Origin: Candidatus Heimdallarchaeota archaeon
GTDB lineage: Archaea > Asgardarchaeota > Heimdallarchaeia > Hodarchaeales > Hodarchaeaceae
Reading direction: 5' to 3'
DNA: 58,122 bases
NCBI GenBank assembly: GCA_020353515.1
Contig: CP070695.1
Coordinates: forward strand, 1,928,141 to 1,986,262
Below the pieces are notes generated by a model. That model ran no database searches and was not told the origin of the DNA. It saw only the letters and a program-made list of their open reading frames with translations. The position numbers and the translations under genes are program-made. Of this stretch, positions 44,983 through 55,600 are shown piece after piece (the first letter of the stretch is position 1; each line of letters starts with the position of its first letter).

Positions 44983-46386
44983 TTAATATGGGGTAATATT
45001 TACTTTTGAGATTTTAACAGGAGGAACTAGTGCCATATCTTGCCAATGACCAGCCATGCGGTTAGGGCCAACCATTTCGATGTTTTTTGCCATATCTAGG
45101 ATATTATCCAAGAGGCGACACTTTTGGATTGAATATGTTATTTCCCCATTCTCTACTAAGAATGTACCCTGCCTCAAAATACCTGTATAATCTCCAGTTC
45201 CCCCGTTTGTGACATATGCATAATGGAGAAAATCTAGGTATATCCCTTTTTTCGTCTCTGCAATCATTTCTTCAACGTTACTATCCCCAGGGGTCATATA
45301 AATTGAAGGAAGCAAGGGTAAGGGTTCACTTTGATAAAGCTGACCAGGATAAACTGTCATCCCTGAAGCTGCTTGTATTCGATATCCAGTTCCGTTCGAA
45401 TTTGTTTGAAATTGAGTGGCATAGAAAGAATCAAGGGGCATTGTCTTATACACACCATTTTCTATTAGGTAAATATCTTGTGTCGGTACCCCTTCATCAT
45501 CATAAGCGCCTGACACAGGACTGGCAACTTGTAAGGAATCGTGACCTACAGTCATCAATGAAGATGCGATCTCTTCTCCAAATTTATCTTTGAGTAGTGG
45601 CATATTTCGTTCTTGGTATTGAGGATAAGTTAGGTATGCTAACCAACCCAAGAAAGTTGATACAGACATAGCACTTAGAATTATTTCATAAGAATTGGCT
45701 TCTATCTTTTGGCCATCAAGACTTCTAACTGCCATATCTGCTGAATGGTTTGAAAGAGAAGTAGTATCTATCTCACTAAGTTTCCATCCTGCAGAAGAAT
45801 CTGATCCTTCCCGTCTGTCTTGAGCCGATTCAGCAACAGCAAGCAACTCCATATTCCAGTAGGTACCCTTTTCAGAGATATCTAATCCATTGGTATTCAT
45901 GATATGTTTTGAGTATTCTACCAGATGAGTTGGCCCTGCAGCTTCTTTAATTGCTGAGTTCAGCTCCAATGTCTCTTGTAACATCTGATTGACTTGATCA
46001 TTGATATCATCATATGAAAATATCATTTCAACCAGATTTTTATCATATAAGTTGTTTTCTCGTGTAGCTTTATGAGGATGCGAGAATGAATATTCATGCT
46101 TGAGTTTTCGGTACCTTGATAACGCCATGGCTTCCTCTATGGCGTCTAATATTGATTTATCAGAAAAACTACATGTTGATGAAAATCCTAATCCTTGATC
46201 CTTAGTCAAGATACGGATCCCTAGTCCAGCATCCTGAATCACTTTGCTTTCTAAGACTTTCCCCACTGCTGAACGAATAGTTAATAGCTGATTTGCTCCA
46301 AGAAATATCTCTGCTTGAGCTGTGTTTTTTTGGCTTTTTGCTTTAGTTAAGGCGTATTCCAAACGTTCTGAGTAATCTAGCATCAC
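44983..46386 (-). CDS. pmbA: TldE/PmbA-like metalloprotease subunit
   Basis: The 467-residue protein has the TldE/PmbA pattern: an N-terminal alpha/beta part with VIQDAGLGIRILTKDQGLGF and a beta-barrel C-terminal domain with GTGYRIQAASGMTVYPGQLY and GGTGDYTGILRQGTF. It lacks HExxH, as expected for the non-catalytic partner. It starts at GTG 46386 or ATG 46383, behind GGAGG, 13 bases downstream of TldD. The two form a heterodimer that degrades unfolded peptides and, in bacteria, matures RiPPs such as microcin B17. Confidence 0.9.
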   Translation of the reverse strand: MMLDYSERLEYALTKAKSQKNTAQAEIFLGANQLLTIRSAVGKVLESKVIQDAGLGIRILTKDQGLGFSSTCSFSDKSILDAIEEAMALSRYRKLKHEYSFSHPHKATRENNLYDKNLVEMIFSYDDINDQVNQMLQETLELNSAIKEAAGPTHLVEYSKHIMNTNGLDISEKGTYWNMELLAVAESAQDRREGSDSSAGWKLSEIDTTSLSNHSADMAVRSLDGQKIEANSYEIILSAMSVSTFLGWLAYLTYPQYQERNMPLLKDKFGEEIASSLMTVGHDSLQVASPVSGAYDDEGVPTQDIYLIENGVYKTMPLDSFYATQFQTNSNGTGYRIQAASGMTVYPGQLYQSEPLPLLPSIYMTPGDSNVEEMIAETKKGIYLDFLHYAYVTNGGTGDYTGILRQGTFLVENGEITYSIQKCRLLDNILDMAKNIEMVGPNRMAGHWQDMALVPPVKISKVNITPY

Positions 46387-46399
46387 GATCGCCTCCTTC

Positions 46400-47851
46400 T
46401 CAACTCCCTGGTCCCTTTAAAGTAGCTATTCCTCGCATTGTTGGCCCACCATTTGAAACAGTTCCTCCCTGCATTGGATCTCCTTTTCCACAGCCTGACC
46501 AGAAAAGTAGTTGGTCATCCCCAGCGAGAGCATCTATGCTCTGGAGAAAAGCTGGGGTTGTTGCTGTTGCAGTACATGAATAGAGTTGACCAGTTAATTC
46601 CCCATTCTTAATTAAAAATCCTTCCTGGCTTGAGATTGCCCAATTAAAACGCTGATCATCAATGGAGGGGATGTTTGCTCCTAAAAGATAAACCCCCTCT
46701 TTTGTATCCTCAATTATCTCATCTGATTTCCAATCTCCAGTTCCCCAGTATACATTAATCTGACGAATGATTGGGTGATACTCATAGGTATTTGCTCTCA
46801 TCGCACCATTGGGTTCAACACCCATAATGAATGCTGTCTCCCTCGAATGCATACGTTCAGTGAGGATACCCTCATTGATCAAGGTTGTCCTCTTACATGG
46901 GGTTCCTTCATCATCATATAACATATAAGCGAAGTTGTTTGGAATTGTTGGGTCATTATAGATTGTGACATATTCGGATCCAATTTTAGTGGGATTTCCT
47001 TCATCTTTACTCAGTCCTTTCCACCATGTACTCCCTGCCCAAGCAGCTTCCCAACCAAGAACTCGATCTGCTTCAGAAGGATGTCCAACAATTTCATGAA
47101 CAAGTAGTGCCATATATGCAGGATCAAAAACAATCGGGATATTTCGGAGATTTGGGGCTGGTTTAGCGTTCGCTAGACTCATTGCTTTTTCTCCAATTGT
47201 TTGGCAAGTTTCAGTGAGATCCCCATTCTTTCCAAGAATTTCATGGCCACCAGTTCCCCCAGCATCAGGAGTGGTTCCTCCCCAAGGTTGATAATAGGCG
47301 CGTACACCAGACGATCCCTTTGCTACGGCCCCTAGATTGACATTTACTATCGGTCTTATGAATTCGATTTTCGTTCCTTCACTACTCCAGAATAATTTTC
47401 TTGCAGCAATTGTTGCATAATCTACGATGGTTCTCATGATATTATCTGAAACATGAATCTCTTTATGCCACCCTAAAATCTCTTTTATTTTCTCTTCAAG
47501 TGTTATTTCCCGAAAATCTATCTCACAGTTAACTTCGACACGATCTTCTGAGATTGGTATATCTGCTAGTTGAATTGGAGTTTTTGTTCTGTTTGATTCG
47601 ATTTGGGCCATTTTTCGAGCTATTTCAACTGTTTTTAATAGATTATCTTTAGTTAAATCCTGAGTACTTGCGAACCCCCAGGCTCCATTAGATAATATCC
47701 GAACGCCTAGGCCGTTTTTTTGGTAAGTAAATGCCTTTGAAATCTCCTCATTGATTGATTTGATCACTATATTCTGAAAGAATTCCAGTCGGATATCTAA
47801 GTATTCATTCCCCTTCCCCAAATCTAGAACCTGCTGTAATAAATCTTCCAA
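46400..47851 (-). CDS. tldD: TldD metalloprotease
   Basis: I place the start at TTG 47851 (LEDLLQQVLDLGKGNEY) because AGGAGC lies 7 bases upstream; the longer frame from 47905 adds 18 residues without a site. The HExxxH zinc motif is intact in LLVHEIVGHPSEADRVLGW. The N-terminal domain (KNGLGVRILSNGAWGFAST) and the C-terminal barrel (KNGELTGQLYSCTATATTP, then GPTMRGIATLKG) match TldD. It is upstream of, and co-transcribed with, the TldE/PmbA gene. It should cleave small unfolded or peptide substrates inside the cell. Confidence 0.93.
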   Translation of the reverse strand: MEDLLQQVLDLGKGNEYLDIRLEFFQNIVIKSINEEISKAFTYQKNGLGVRILSNGAWGFASTQDLTKDNLLKTVEIARKMAQIESNRTKTPIQLADIPISEDRVEVNCEIDFREITLEEKIKEILGWHKEIHVSDNIMRTIVDYATIAARKLFWSSEGTKIEFIRPIVNVNLGAVAKGSSGVRAYYQPWGGTTPDAGGTGGHEILGKNGDLTETCQTIGEKAMSLANAKPAPNLRNIPIVFDPAYMALLVHEIVGHPSEADRVLGWEAAWAGSTWWKGLSKDEGNPTKIGSEYVTIYNDPTIPNNFAYMLYDDEGTPCKRTTLINEGILTERMHSRETAFIMGVEPNGAMRANTYEYHPIIRQINVYWGTGDWKSDEIIEDTKEGVYLLGANIPSIDDQRFNWAISSQEGFLIKNGELTGQLYSCTATATTPAFLQSIDALAGDDQLLFWSGCGKGDPMQGGTVSNGGPTMRGIATLKGPGS

Positions 47852-47905
47852 ATTTATCGCTCCTAATAATACTTGTAGCCTGAAACATATAACACATCTT
47901 TTCAA

Positions 47906-48167
47906 GTATTTTGCCTTGAGTCATTTCACATTTTAACTGTAATATCAGTAAAACATCCTCCTATCAAAGTATTGTGGTTAAAGAGTCCTCTTCTACCTTT
48001 TTGTAGTACAAAACAATGGTTTCTCTTCCTCACATCAATTCTATTCCTTTTGATCGTTGGTTAACCACCTTCTACTCCTCATTCAGCGTACCCCCATTCT
48101 TTTTATTTCTATACCAGTCTGCATTACAATTTATAAGGGATTTATTTCAATTCATATCAGATAATAA
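47906..48167. other. Intergenic region between TldD and the TnpB remnant
   Basis: A plus-strand ATG frame at 48016-48171 would encode 51 residues with two hydrophobic stretches (PPFFLFLYQSALQFI), but it has no ribosome binding site. It could be part of a degraded element. No other feature is seen. Confidence 0.25.
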
Positions 48168-48374
48168 GTGATATTGTGTCTGATAGCCAAATATCTAGGC
48201 CGAAGAATTACTAGAGGGTTATTCAAATCCCAAAAAGGCACAATTATTAATGCAGATGTGAATGGCGCGTATAACATTCTGAAAAAAGCATTCCTGAACG
48301 CTGTTGACGCTGACAGGATAGAGGATGTTGGGTTACATCCCACACGTTGGAGACTAGCTTCGGTAACGAGCTAA
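48168..48374 (+). pseudogene. tnpB: TnpB (IS200/IS605-type) C-terminal remnant
   Basis: The short frame reads [20 protein letters not shown] then [20 protein letters not shown], ending in HPTRWRL. TnpB proteins end with a zinc finger followed by RGLF-x-S-x-x-G-x-x-x-NADVNAAYNIL, which contains the third RuvC Asp (the D of NADVN). Upstream TnpB domains (RuvC-I and II, bridging helix) and the partner TnpA are missing, so this is a decayed fragment. Confidence 0.8.
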
Positions 48375-48480
48375 TTAATGACCTCATGTGGATAAAATTG
48401 AATACACACATATCAATTTTAATAACCTCAGTAAAACCTTTAATAAAGGCATCTAACGAGTATAACTAGTTGGTGTAGTT

Positions 48481-49728
48481 ATGACATCTAATTTAGTAGA
48501 CAGATTTCTTCGGTACGTTCGTATTCATACCACGAGTCAGGAAGATATTGATGAAATTCCTAGTACTAAAAGACAATTTGACTTAGCTCATTTATTGGTC
48601 ACAGAATTGCAGGGACTTGGATTGATGGACGCATCTGTAGATGAGCATTGCTATGTTATCGCAACCATCCCCTCTAACATCTCGCAGGAGTTAACTGCTA
48701 AAGTACCAACTCTATGTCTTTTAGCTCATATGGATACATCTCCAGAAGAACCAGGAGAAAATGTAAACCCACAGATAATCCAAAATTATGATGGTAAAGA
48801 AATCACTTTACCTAGCAATCCAGATCTAACTATTTCACCTGAACAAACACCTAGTCTGAAAAAATTCATTGGGAGTGATATAATCACTTCTGATGGCACA
48901 ACTCTGCTTGGAGGGGATGATAAAGCAGGGGTTGCGGTCATAATGACGGTTATCGATACTTTAGTTAACAATTCTTCTCTTAAACACGGCACTATTAAAA
49001 TAGTCTTCACTCCAGATGAAGAGGTTGGCCACGGTGTAGATGCACTAGATGTTGAAGCTTTAGGAGCTGATATTGGATACACTATTGATGGTGATGAGAT
49101 GGGAGTTTTAGAATCCGAGACATTCAACGCTGCGGGAGGAACAATTACTATTAAGGGATTTAACTTTCATCCAGGATATGCTAAGGATAAACTAATTAAT
49201 GCTCTGCATACTATGGGTGATATTCTCTTACAATTCCCGAGAGATCAGGCACCAGAGACCACAGAGAAGATGGAAGGATATTATCATGTATATGAAGCTT
49301 CTGGATCTGTGAATGAAGCAAAAATTCGATTTATTTTACGTGATTTTGATTCTACTGAGCTCCATCAAAAAATGCAAAGAATGGAAGAAATAGTCAATCA
49401 GATGAAGGAACGATATCCCAAGACTAAAATCAAGTTAGATCTAAAAGAACAATATAAAAACATGAAGTATCAACTTGATAAAGTTCCACATGTCATCGAA
49501 TACGCAGAAGAAGCGATCAAACGAGCTGGAGTAGATGTGATTCGAAAACCAGTGCGTGGTGGTACTGATGGAGCACGGTTAAGCTACATGGGTCTTCCTA
49601 CACCAAATATCTTTGCAGGCTCTATTAATTTTCATAGTAAAAAGGAGTTCGTTCCTGTTATAGCTATGGAGAAGTCAGTTGAAACTATTTTAAATCTAAT
49701 CCAAATATATGTCGAAAAATCGATCTAA
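48481..49728 (+). CDS. pepT: Peptidase T (tripeptide aminopeptidase), M20 family
   Basis: The 415-residue protein has the di-zinc ligands of M20B peptidases: LLAHMDTSPE (His/Asp), LGGDDKAG (bridging Asp), FTPDEEVGHG (Glu-Glu), DGDEMG and, near the C terminus, INFHSKKEFVP. It shows the PepT feature QNYDGKEI before the second block. The lid domain lies at about residues 210-320. PepT removes the N-terminal residue of tripeptides in the cytoplasm. It may finish digestion of peptides produced by TldD/TldE. Confidence 0.93.
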   Translation: MTSNLVDRFLRYVRIHTTSQEDIDEIPSTKRQFDLAHLLVTELQGLGLMDASVDEHCYVIATIPSNISQELTAKVPTLCLLAHMDTSPEEPGENVNPQIIQNYDGKEITLPSNPDLTISPEQTPSLKKFIGSDIITSDGTTLLGGDDKAGVAVIMTVIDTLVNNSSLKHGTIKIVFTPDEEVGHGVDALDVEALGADIGYTIDGDEMGVLESETFNAAGGTITIKGFNFHPGYAKDKLINALHTMGDILLQFPRDQAPETTEKMEGYYHVYEASGSVNEAKIRFILRDFDSTELHQKMQRMEEIVNQMKERYPKTKIKLDLKEQYKNMKYQLDKVPHVIEYAEEAIKRAGVDVIRKPVRGGTDGARLSYMGLPTPNIFAGSINFHSKKEFVPVIAMEKSVETILNLIQIYVEKSI

Positions 49729-49767
49729 GAGATTTCATTCAAAAGGATCATCACGGATATCATCAGT

Positions 49768-51027
49768 ATGAGCGATATAAAACCAGTGTCTATTGATTTT
49801 TTCGGAACTTTCAAATTTGATAGATGTGATAGATGCGGGGAGTGCCTCACTCATTGTCCTATAATGAATTTTCCTTTAGACAAAGCAAAAGAAGAAATAA
49901 AGAATTTAATTGTGGGAAATCCAACACAAATATTGTCAGATTGTCAAAGCTGTTTTACCTGTAATTTCTACTGTGAAAAAGGATGTAATCTTACAAGTTT
50001 GATTCTTCAACGTTGGTCGGAACAGTATAAACGTGAGGGATTACGAAATCGGGGTAAGTACTTCATGACACTCTATCCAAATTACCCTAATTTTCGATCT
50101 TACACCTTAGAAAGGATGACGAAGAATGAAAGAGCCATTCTTGAGAAGTGGGGGAGTTTTAAACCTCTTAAAGGAGACACCTTAACTTATCCTGGCTGTA
50201 ACATAATACTCACTCCCACACTTGTCCAATCAAGATTATTTGAGGAATGTGATATAAGAGGACGGTTGGAATATTGTTGTGGGGAGACCCTCTTTAGAAC
50301 AGGTTATATAAATGAGTTAAAACAGGTTACTAAAAGATTAGATAAATGGTTTAACATTTTAAAACCCAAGAATCTTATGGTATTGTGTACTGCTGGCACT
50401 AATGTCTTTCGGAATATTCTACCGAATTATGGTTTGAACTATCAGTTCGAGTCTGCAACATCCTACATTGAATGGTTATGGAATCGTTTAGAAACAGGAA
50501 AGATCAGAATAGAAAGAAAATTAGACTACAAAGTCACAATCCAAGACTCATGTTATTCAAAGATGTTTGGGGACGATTATATGGATTTACCCAGAAAAAT
50601 CTTAAAAAAAATTGGCTGCGAGGTGATAGAACTTCCCCATAACCGAGAAAATATGAAATGTTGTGGAATAGGTGCTGGTTTCAGTGTTAAATCTGCTTAT
50701 CATCCGTTTAAAATGCGTAAAGCAACCATAGATAATCTCAATGCTGTTAAAAAAACTAGGGCTGATATTTTATGTGTCTATTGTTCAGGCTGCAATCAAC
50801 AATATCATGTAGCTAAGAAATTATATCTAAAAGGGTTCAAGATGGAAATTTATCACATAGTAGAACTTCTCCAGTTAGCAATTGGGGAGGAACCAGAACG
50901 AATGATTAAACGAACTGCATCGAAGATGTTCTGGGGTATAATGATTAAACAAATTCCGAATTTCTGGTCAAGAAAGAGATTTTATCTTCCCCCAATTCCT
51001 GAGGATCCAGCAGAAGATGCATACTAG
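49768..51027 (+). CDS. HdrD/GlpC-like iron-sulfur oxidoreductase, copy 1
   Basis: Two 4Fe-4S sites lie near the N terminus: CDRCGECLTHCPI and CQSCFTCNFYCEKGC. Two CCG-type domains follow: YPGC with LEYCCGETLFRTGY, and QDSCYSKMFGDDY with MKCCGIGAGFSVKSAYHPF. This matches the HdrD/GlpC/LutA-like group of soluble or membrane-associated electron-transfer subunits. A C-terminal helical stretch rich in Trp and Phe (FWGIMIKQIPNFWSRKRF) may contact a membrane or partner. No flavin or heme subunit lies nearby. Confidence 0.88.
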   Translation: MSDIKPVSIDFFGTFKFDRCDRCGECLTHCPIMNFPLDKAKEEIKNLIVGNPTQILSDCQSCFTCNFYCEKGCNLTSLILQRWSEQYKREGLRNRGKYFMTLYPNYPNFRSYTLERMTKNERAILEKWGSFKPLKGDTLTYPGCNIILTPTLVQSRLFEECDIRGRLEYCCGETLFRTGYINELKQVTKRLDKWFNILKPKNLMVLCTAGTNVFRNILPNYGLNYQFESATSYIEWLWNRLETGKIRIERKLDYKVTIQDSCYSKMFGDDYMDLPRKILKKIGCEVIELPHNRENMKCCGIGAGFSVKSAYHPFKMRKATIDNLNAVKKTRADILCVYCSGCNQQYHVAKKLYLKGFKMEIYHIVELLQLAIGEEPERMIKRTASKMFWGIMIKQIPNFWSRKRFYLPPIPEDPAEDAY

Positions 51028-51057
51028 GTTCTCCTTAATCTTACATGTGATCTTGAA

Positions 51058-52419
51058 ATGAGAACAATCCCTCGAAATAATTCTTTATTCAAAGAATCTG
51101 TTTGTACAAGATGTGGAGAGTGCTTCCATTATTGTCCCGAGTTAAGATTATCATTAAAAATAGCAAAACAGGAAATAGAAAATCTTATAGAAGGGAAAGT
51201 GAGTCATTACGTCCTTTTACACTGTACAACATGTTTTTCGTGTAACCTATATTGTCCAAATGATTGTAAACCTTACCAATTAATATTGGAGCGTTGGAAT
51301 GACCTTTACAAACAAAGGGGAGCTCCACCCATTTATCGTTTCGTGTGTCCAACAATAGAACACAATCTTTGGCAAATGTTACAAGTATTCATGTCCAGTG
51401 AAGAATATCTTTTGATAAATCGATGGATGAATCAAATACCTAAAGATTCTATTCTTCTCATTGGTAATTATCTTCATTTACTACCATTCGTCTTTGGTAA
51501 TAGTAAATTACTAGATAATTTTACACCTGTTGATCTACTCGATCATTGGGAGTGTGGAGGGTATCTATATCAAGGAGGTTATTTGGATGTGGTCAAACAC
51601 ATCGCTGAAAAGTGTAAACAAGATTTCAATATGTGGAAAGTAAAAGAAATTGTCCCAGCGTTGGATGCTGTTCACTGGATGTTAACTGCTGTACATCCTA
51701 ACGAAATGGGTGTATTACACAATTGTGAAGTTGTGAATTTCCATGAATTACTTCTCAAGAAAATCAAAAAAAGTGAGATTATTTTTCAAAATAATCTAAA
51801 AAGAGTAGTCACGGTTCATGATAATTGCTTTTCCAAAGCTGGTGATGGGAGGTACTGGGATTCCCCTCGGCAAATTCTAAAACTATCAGGTTGTAAGATT
51901 GTAGAAATGGAACACAACAGGAAAGATTCCCTTTGTTGTGGATTTGGTTCTGGAGCATCATGGAACAATCCATTTAGAATTGTTTTTGACATTATGGCTG
52001 TATCTAAGAGAAAATTTCAAGAAGCAGAAGCAACTAAAGCCGATGCTCTGATAACATACTGTGGGGGATGCCTTTACTTGTTGTGGGCATCACGAGAACT
52101 GTTTGGTAACAAGATAGACGTCTTCCATATTATTGAGATCGTCAGAATGAGTATGGGAGAAACCATCTATTATCCTGAACCTCATGTCAGGAGGGCTTGG
52201 GATCTTATCACAATAATCAATTATCATTTGCTTATGAGCTTACTTCGAAAACCTTTTTGGATCGATAAGATATCTCTTGATGAAAAAATCCTTGAATCTA
52301 AACGTTATCTTGGATTGAGGATTCTTAGAAAGCTTTTTGATGTTCCAATCATCCGAATTCTCTACAGGAAGGGTTTCCGTATTGTTTTACCAAAGATGGT
52401 AACTCCTAGGAAATTCTAA
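51058..52419 (+). CDS. HdrD/GlpC-like iron-sulfur oxidoreductase, copy 2, with altered first CCG domain
   Basis: The 453-residue protein starts 30 bases after copy 1. Both 4Fe-4S sites are intact: CTRCGECFHYCPE and CTTCFSCNLYCPNDC. The second CCG domain is complete (VHDNCFSKAGDGRYW with LCCGFGSGASWNNPF). The first has lost its CCG signature: only a lone Cys in HWECGGYLYQGG remains. The C terminus is longer, basic and hydrophobic (ILRKLFDVPIIRILYRKG). The pair probably forms a heteromer carrying different CCG-bound clusters, which is inference. Confidence 0.85.
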   Translation: MRTIPRNNSLFKESVCTRCGECFHYCPELRLSLKIAKQEIENLIEGKVSHYVLLHCTTCFSCNLYCPNDCKPYQLILERWNDLYKQRGAPPIYRFVCPTIEHNLWQMLQVFMSSEEYLLINRWMNQIPKDSILLIGNYLHLLPFVFGNSKLLDNFTPVDLLDHWECGGYLYQGGYLDVVKHIAEKCKQDFNMWKVKEIVPALDAVHWMLTAVHPNEMGVLHNCEVVNFHELLLKKIKKSEIIFQNNLKRVVTVHDNCFSKAGDGRYWDSPRQILKLSGCKIVEMEHNRKDSLCCGFGSGASWNNPFRIVFDIMAVSKRKFQEAEATKADALITYCGGCLYLLWASRELFGNKIDVFHIIEIVRMSMGETIYYPEPHVRRAWDLITIINYHLLMSLLRKPFWIDKISLDEKILESKRYLGLRILRKLFDVPIIRILYRKGFRIVLPKMVTPRKF

Positions 52420-52652
52420 TTACCTTTCTCAAATTTATTTTGTCCCTCACTTTTTTTAGTTGGATTGATTGTTTAAAATATCTTGTTAAATTTCATTTTT
52501 AACGATTTAAGTCTTCTTCACTTAAATTGGAAAACCTTTAGAACGGAAAAGTTACTAAACAACTGAGTAGAAAGAGCGTTCATTGAAGTATCTTTATACA
52601 TTTTTACAAGTATTGATAGCTCAAACCAACTAACATCTCCATGGGATTTTAG
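52420..52652. promoter_or_regulatory. Promoter region of the giant solenoid gene
   Basis: TTTATACA at 52593-52600, about 55 bases before ATG 52653, is the best TATA-like element. No strong ribosome binding site precedes the ATG. Poly-T (CTTTTTTTAG) near 52450 may terminate the HdrD-like operon. Confidence 0.35.
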
Positions 52653-55600
52653 ATGGCAACCCGCGAAGAAAAACAGATTAGACTGGAGTTACCCTCCACC
52701 TCGAGCGTTGAATGTGAAATAAGAGAAAGTTTAAGCCGAGAAGAATACATCTTCACTTTCTATCAAAACGAACGTGCAATTAAATCTAGTTCTGTATCTT
52801 GTGAGAAAATAAGTATAGATCAAATGGTTGATTTATTGAGTGATGCAGGAGTAGAATTCTTTAGCTTTTCAGCTATCTTCGATGTGGCGGAACTCCTAGT
52901 AGATTCAATAAAAAAAGAATTTCAGGAATCAACCACTGAGGTTGAAGAAATCGTTGATCGTCCTGAACCTATAGCGAGAGAAGATTTTGGAGAATTAGAG
53001 GTTGATGACACTGCATTAACACCTGAACCATTTGTTGAGAGGCAGGTTACTAGTGAACCAGAGTCAGAAATTGTAACAGATCCTGGTGATAAACTATTAA
53101 AAAAATTTGAGATGCCCTACTCCCAAGGAGGGTATGCGGGAGTTTATTATTGTCGAGATGGGAATTATTCCGTTGTTTTATTTCAAAATGAAACGCCAAT
53201 AATTCGGAAGAAATTCCCCAAAGACAATGTAAGTGAAGATAATCTTGTTGCTTTAATTAGTGAATCTGGAATTGATTTTCTTTCATTTTCCTCTATTTAT
53301 GATTCAGCTGAACAGATCCAAAATATCATCTTACATCCTGAAGAACACATTGAAACAGAAGAAGTACAAGTTAGCACACCAACGCAAGTTGTAGAGGATG
53401 TAATATCACCCATGGTAATGAAAGAGCCTGAAGACGAGATGGTGATGGTCGATTTATCCTCATTGGATGTTTCGGAGTATACAAAAGCAAAAGATTTTGA
53501 TAAATTTGTTGCAGAAGTCACTGCATTTGTAAATGAGGGTCAACCCCTTCCTGTCAAAGAAGTTGAGATTGAACATTCAGGTGGAGTCATATGCATCATC
53601 TTACGCCAGATGGATTCGTGGTTTCTCCGATTCAAAACTAAACGTGGGAAGGTCTCAGACGTTGCAGAGATTAAAATCGATCAAGATGAAATTGCCCGGC
53701 TTATCAACCAAGAAATACCCCAAATTTCCTTTAGTTATCTCTATGATGCCTCAGAAAAAGTATTTTTAGCAATACAACAGTTAGCCAATCGATCAATGGG
53801 AGATGTCATTTTTAATGTGGCGGTTGGGCATTTCTTACAAGTAATTGAACAACATGAAGCGGATGGAGATTTAAAAGCCGCTGCTCAAATAACTGAAGTG
53901 CTTCTTGAAAGATTCCGCAATGAAAATAATACAAAAGGGATTTTACAATTCGGAAAAAAGCTTCTAGGTTATTTTGAAGATCAGAAAAAGGAAACAAAGG
54001 CTATAAAGCTTAGGAATGAATTAACTGAGGAATTATTAGAGGTCGACGCAGCTATTTCTCTAGAATTTGTATTAGATTCCTTAGATATCTTGGAAGCTAA
54101 TAACAAACACTTAAATGCAGCTAATCTTTGTGGACTGCTTTTAGACCATTTACTAACTGAAGAAGGTACTGTTGACACTCTGAAAAAAATATTAATGCTT
54201 GGACGGAAACAGATAGATTTCTATAAGAGTACGAGACTCCCTTCAGTTATGGAGGAGAATGGTGTAAGATATGCTCATTATGCGATTAGACAATTGACTA
54301 AAATTAAAGATGATGAAATTACTCCCGAAATGAATAAGACTTTTCTAGAAGATTTAATGTATCTCCTTGATCAAGCTTTTGAGTCCCAAGAAGAACGAAA
54401 AGCACACTTTGAATTACTTGAAGCTCTTGAAAACACATTAAACACATTAAATCTACTGAAAGAAGAAACAGGTGGAAAAACAATCTATAATAAATATGTT
54501 GAAAAACTAATAGTAACATTAGAAGCCCAAGGGAAGAAAAATAAAGCACTAGATGCCACTATTGAGGCATCAAAGTTTTTATTAGACTCCGAGAATTATG
54601 TGAAAGCCTGTGATTATGGAAATCAAGCAATTAAACTGTTTTATGAATTGGATAAAATCCCTGAAGCTATTGATTTTAGTTTAGATATTGTTAGAGATCT
54701 TGTGAACATAAAAGAAACGACTGCAGCTCGAGATTATTTGAAATTCGTTGAGTCTCTTGTCAATAAGGCTTATGAGACGGATGATAAAAGTCGTGTTGAA
54801 AAACACCTAATCATTGGGGACTTATATGGGAAATTAGGCTTAAAGGATCAGGCAAAGGCCTATATTCAAGCTGCCCTCCAAACAATTGGAGAACCGAAAA
54901 AACGTGAGAAGATCGTTCTTGATTATGTTGGTGAGCTTTTAATGAGTCACGCAACCCTATCAGCCCAAGAAATGATTAATCAAGAGCTCTCTCGTCTTCT
55001 AAATGCCCAGAAAATAAAAGAAGGAATAAAGTTCTGTCAAAATTTCATTAAAGAATTACAAGAGTACAACCAATATGATATGGTTTTCGAATACATGAAA
55101 TATTGTTCTAGTTTAATGATCCAAACTGAACATCCAGATTATAAAGTGTTACAAAATTTTATTAAGGATTTACAAGAAGCAAATGCTTTAGATCGAGCAG
55201 CATTAATACTAAACCAATTAATTACTCTTCAATATAACCAAAAGGATTATACTAGAGCCATCGATGGAATTAATCGATTTATTGACAATCTTGTAGAAAA
55301 AGCTGAAAGATTCGATTTAGTTGAATATTATATCGATCGAATAGCAGATACATATCGTGAGATGGGTGACTCAGAGGGAGCTGTTGATGCATTACTCTCT
55401 TTTCAGAAGCGAATGATCAACCACTCAATAGAATTAGCTCAAAAGATAACTGATACAATTCTTAAAGATTTAGAAGCCAAAGCTGATTTCAAGAAATCCA
55501 TCAATATTGTTTCTTCGTTAATTGAAAAGCAATTGGAGTTAGGAAAGTACGAGGATGCTTATATTTTCAGTGTTCAAAATGCTAGGTATTATGAGCGATT

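Noticed and set aside
48152..48343. Minus-strand frame opposite the TnpB remnant
   Set aside because: Antisense shadow; the plus strand matches the known TnpB C-terminal motif.
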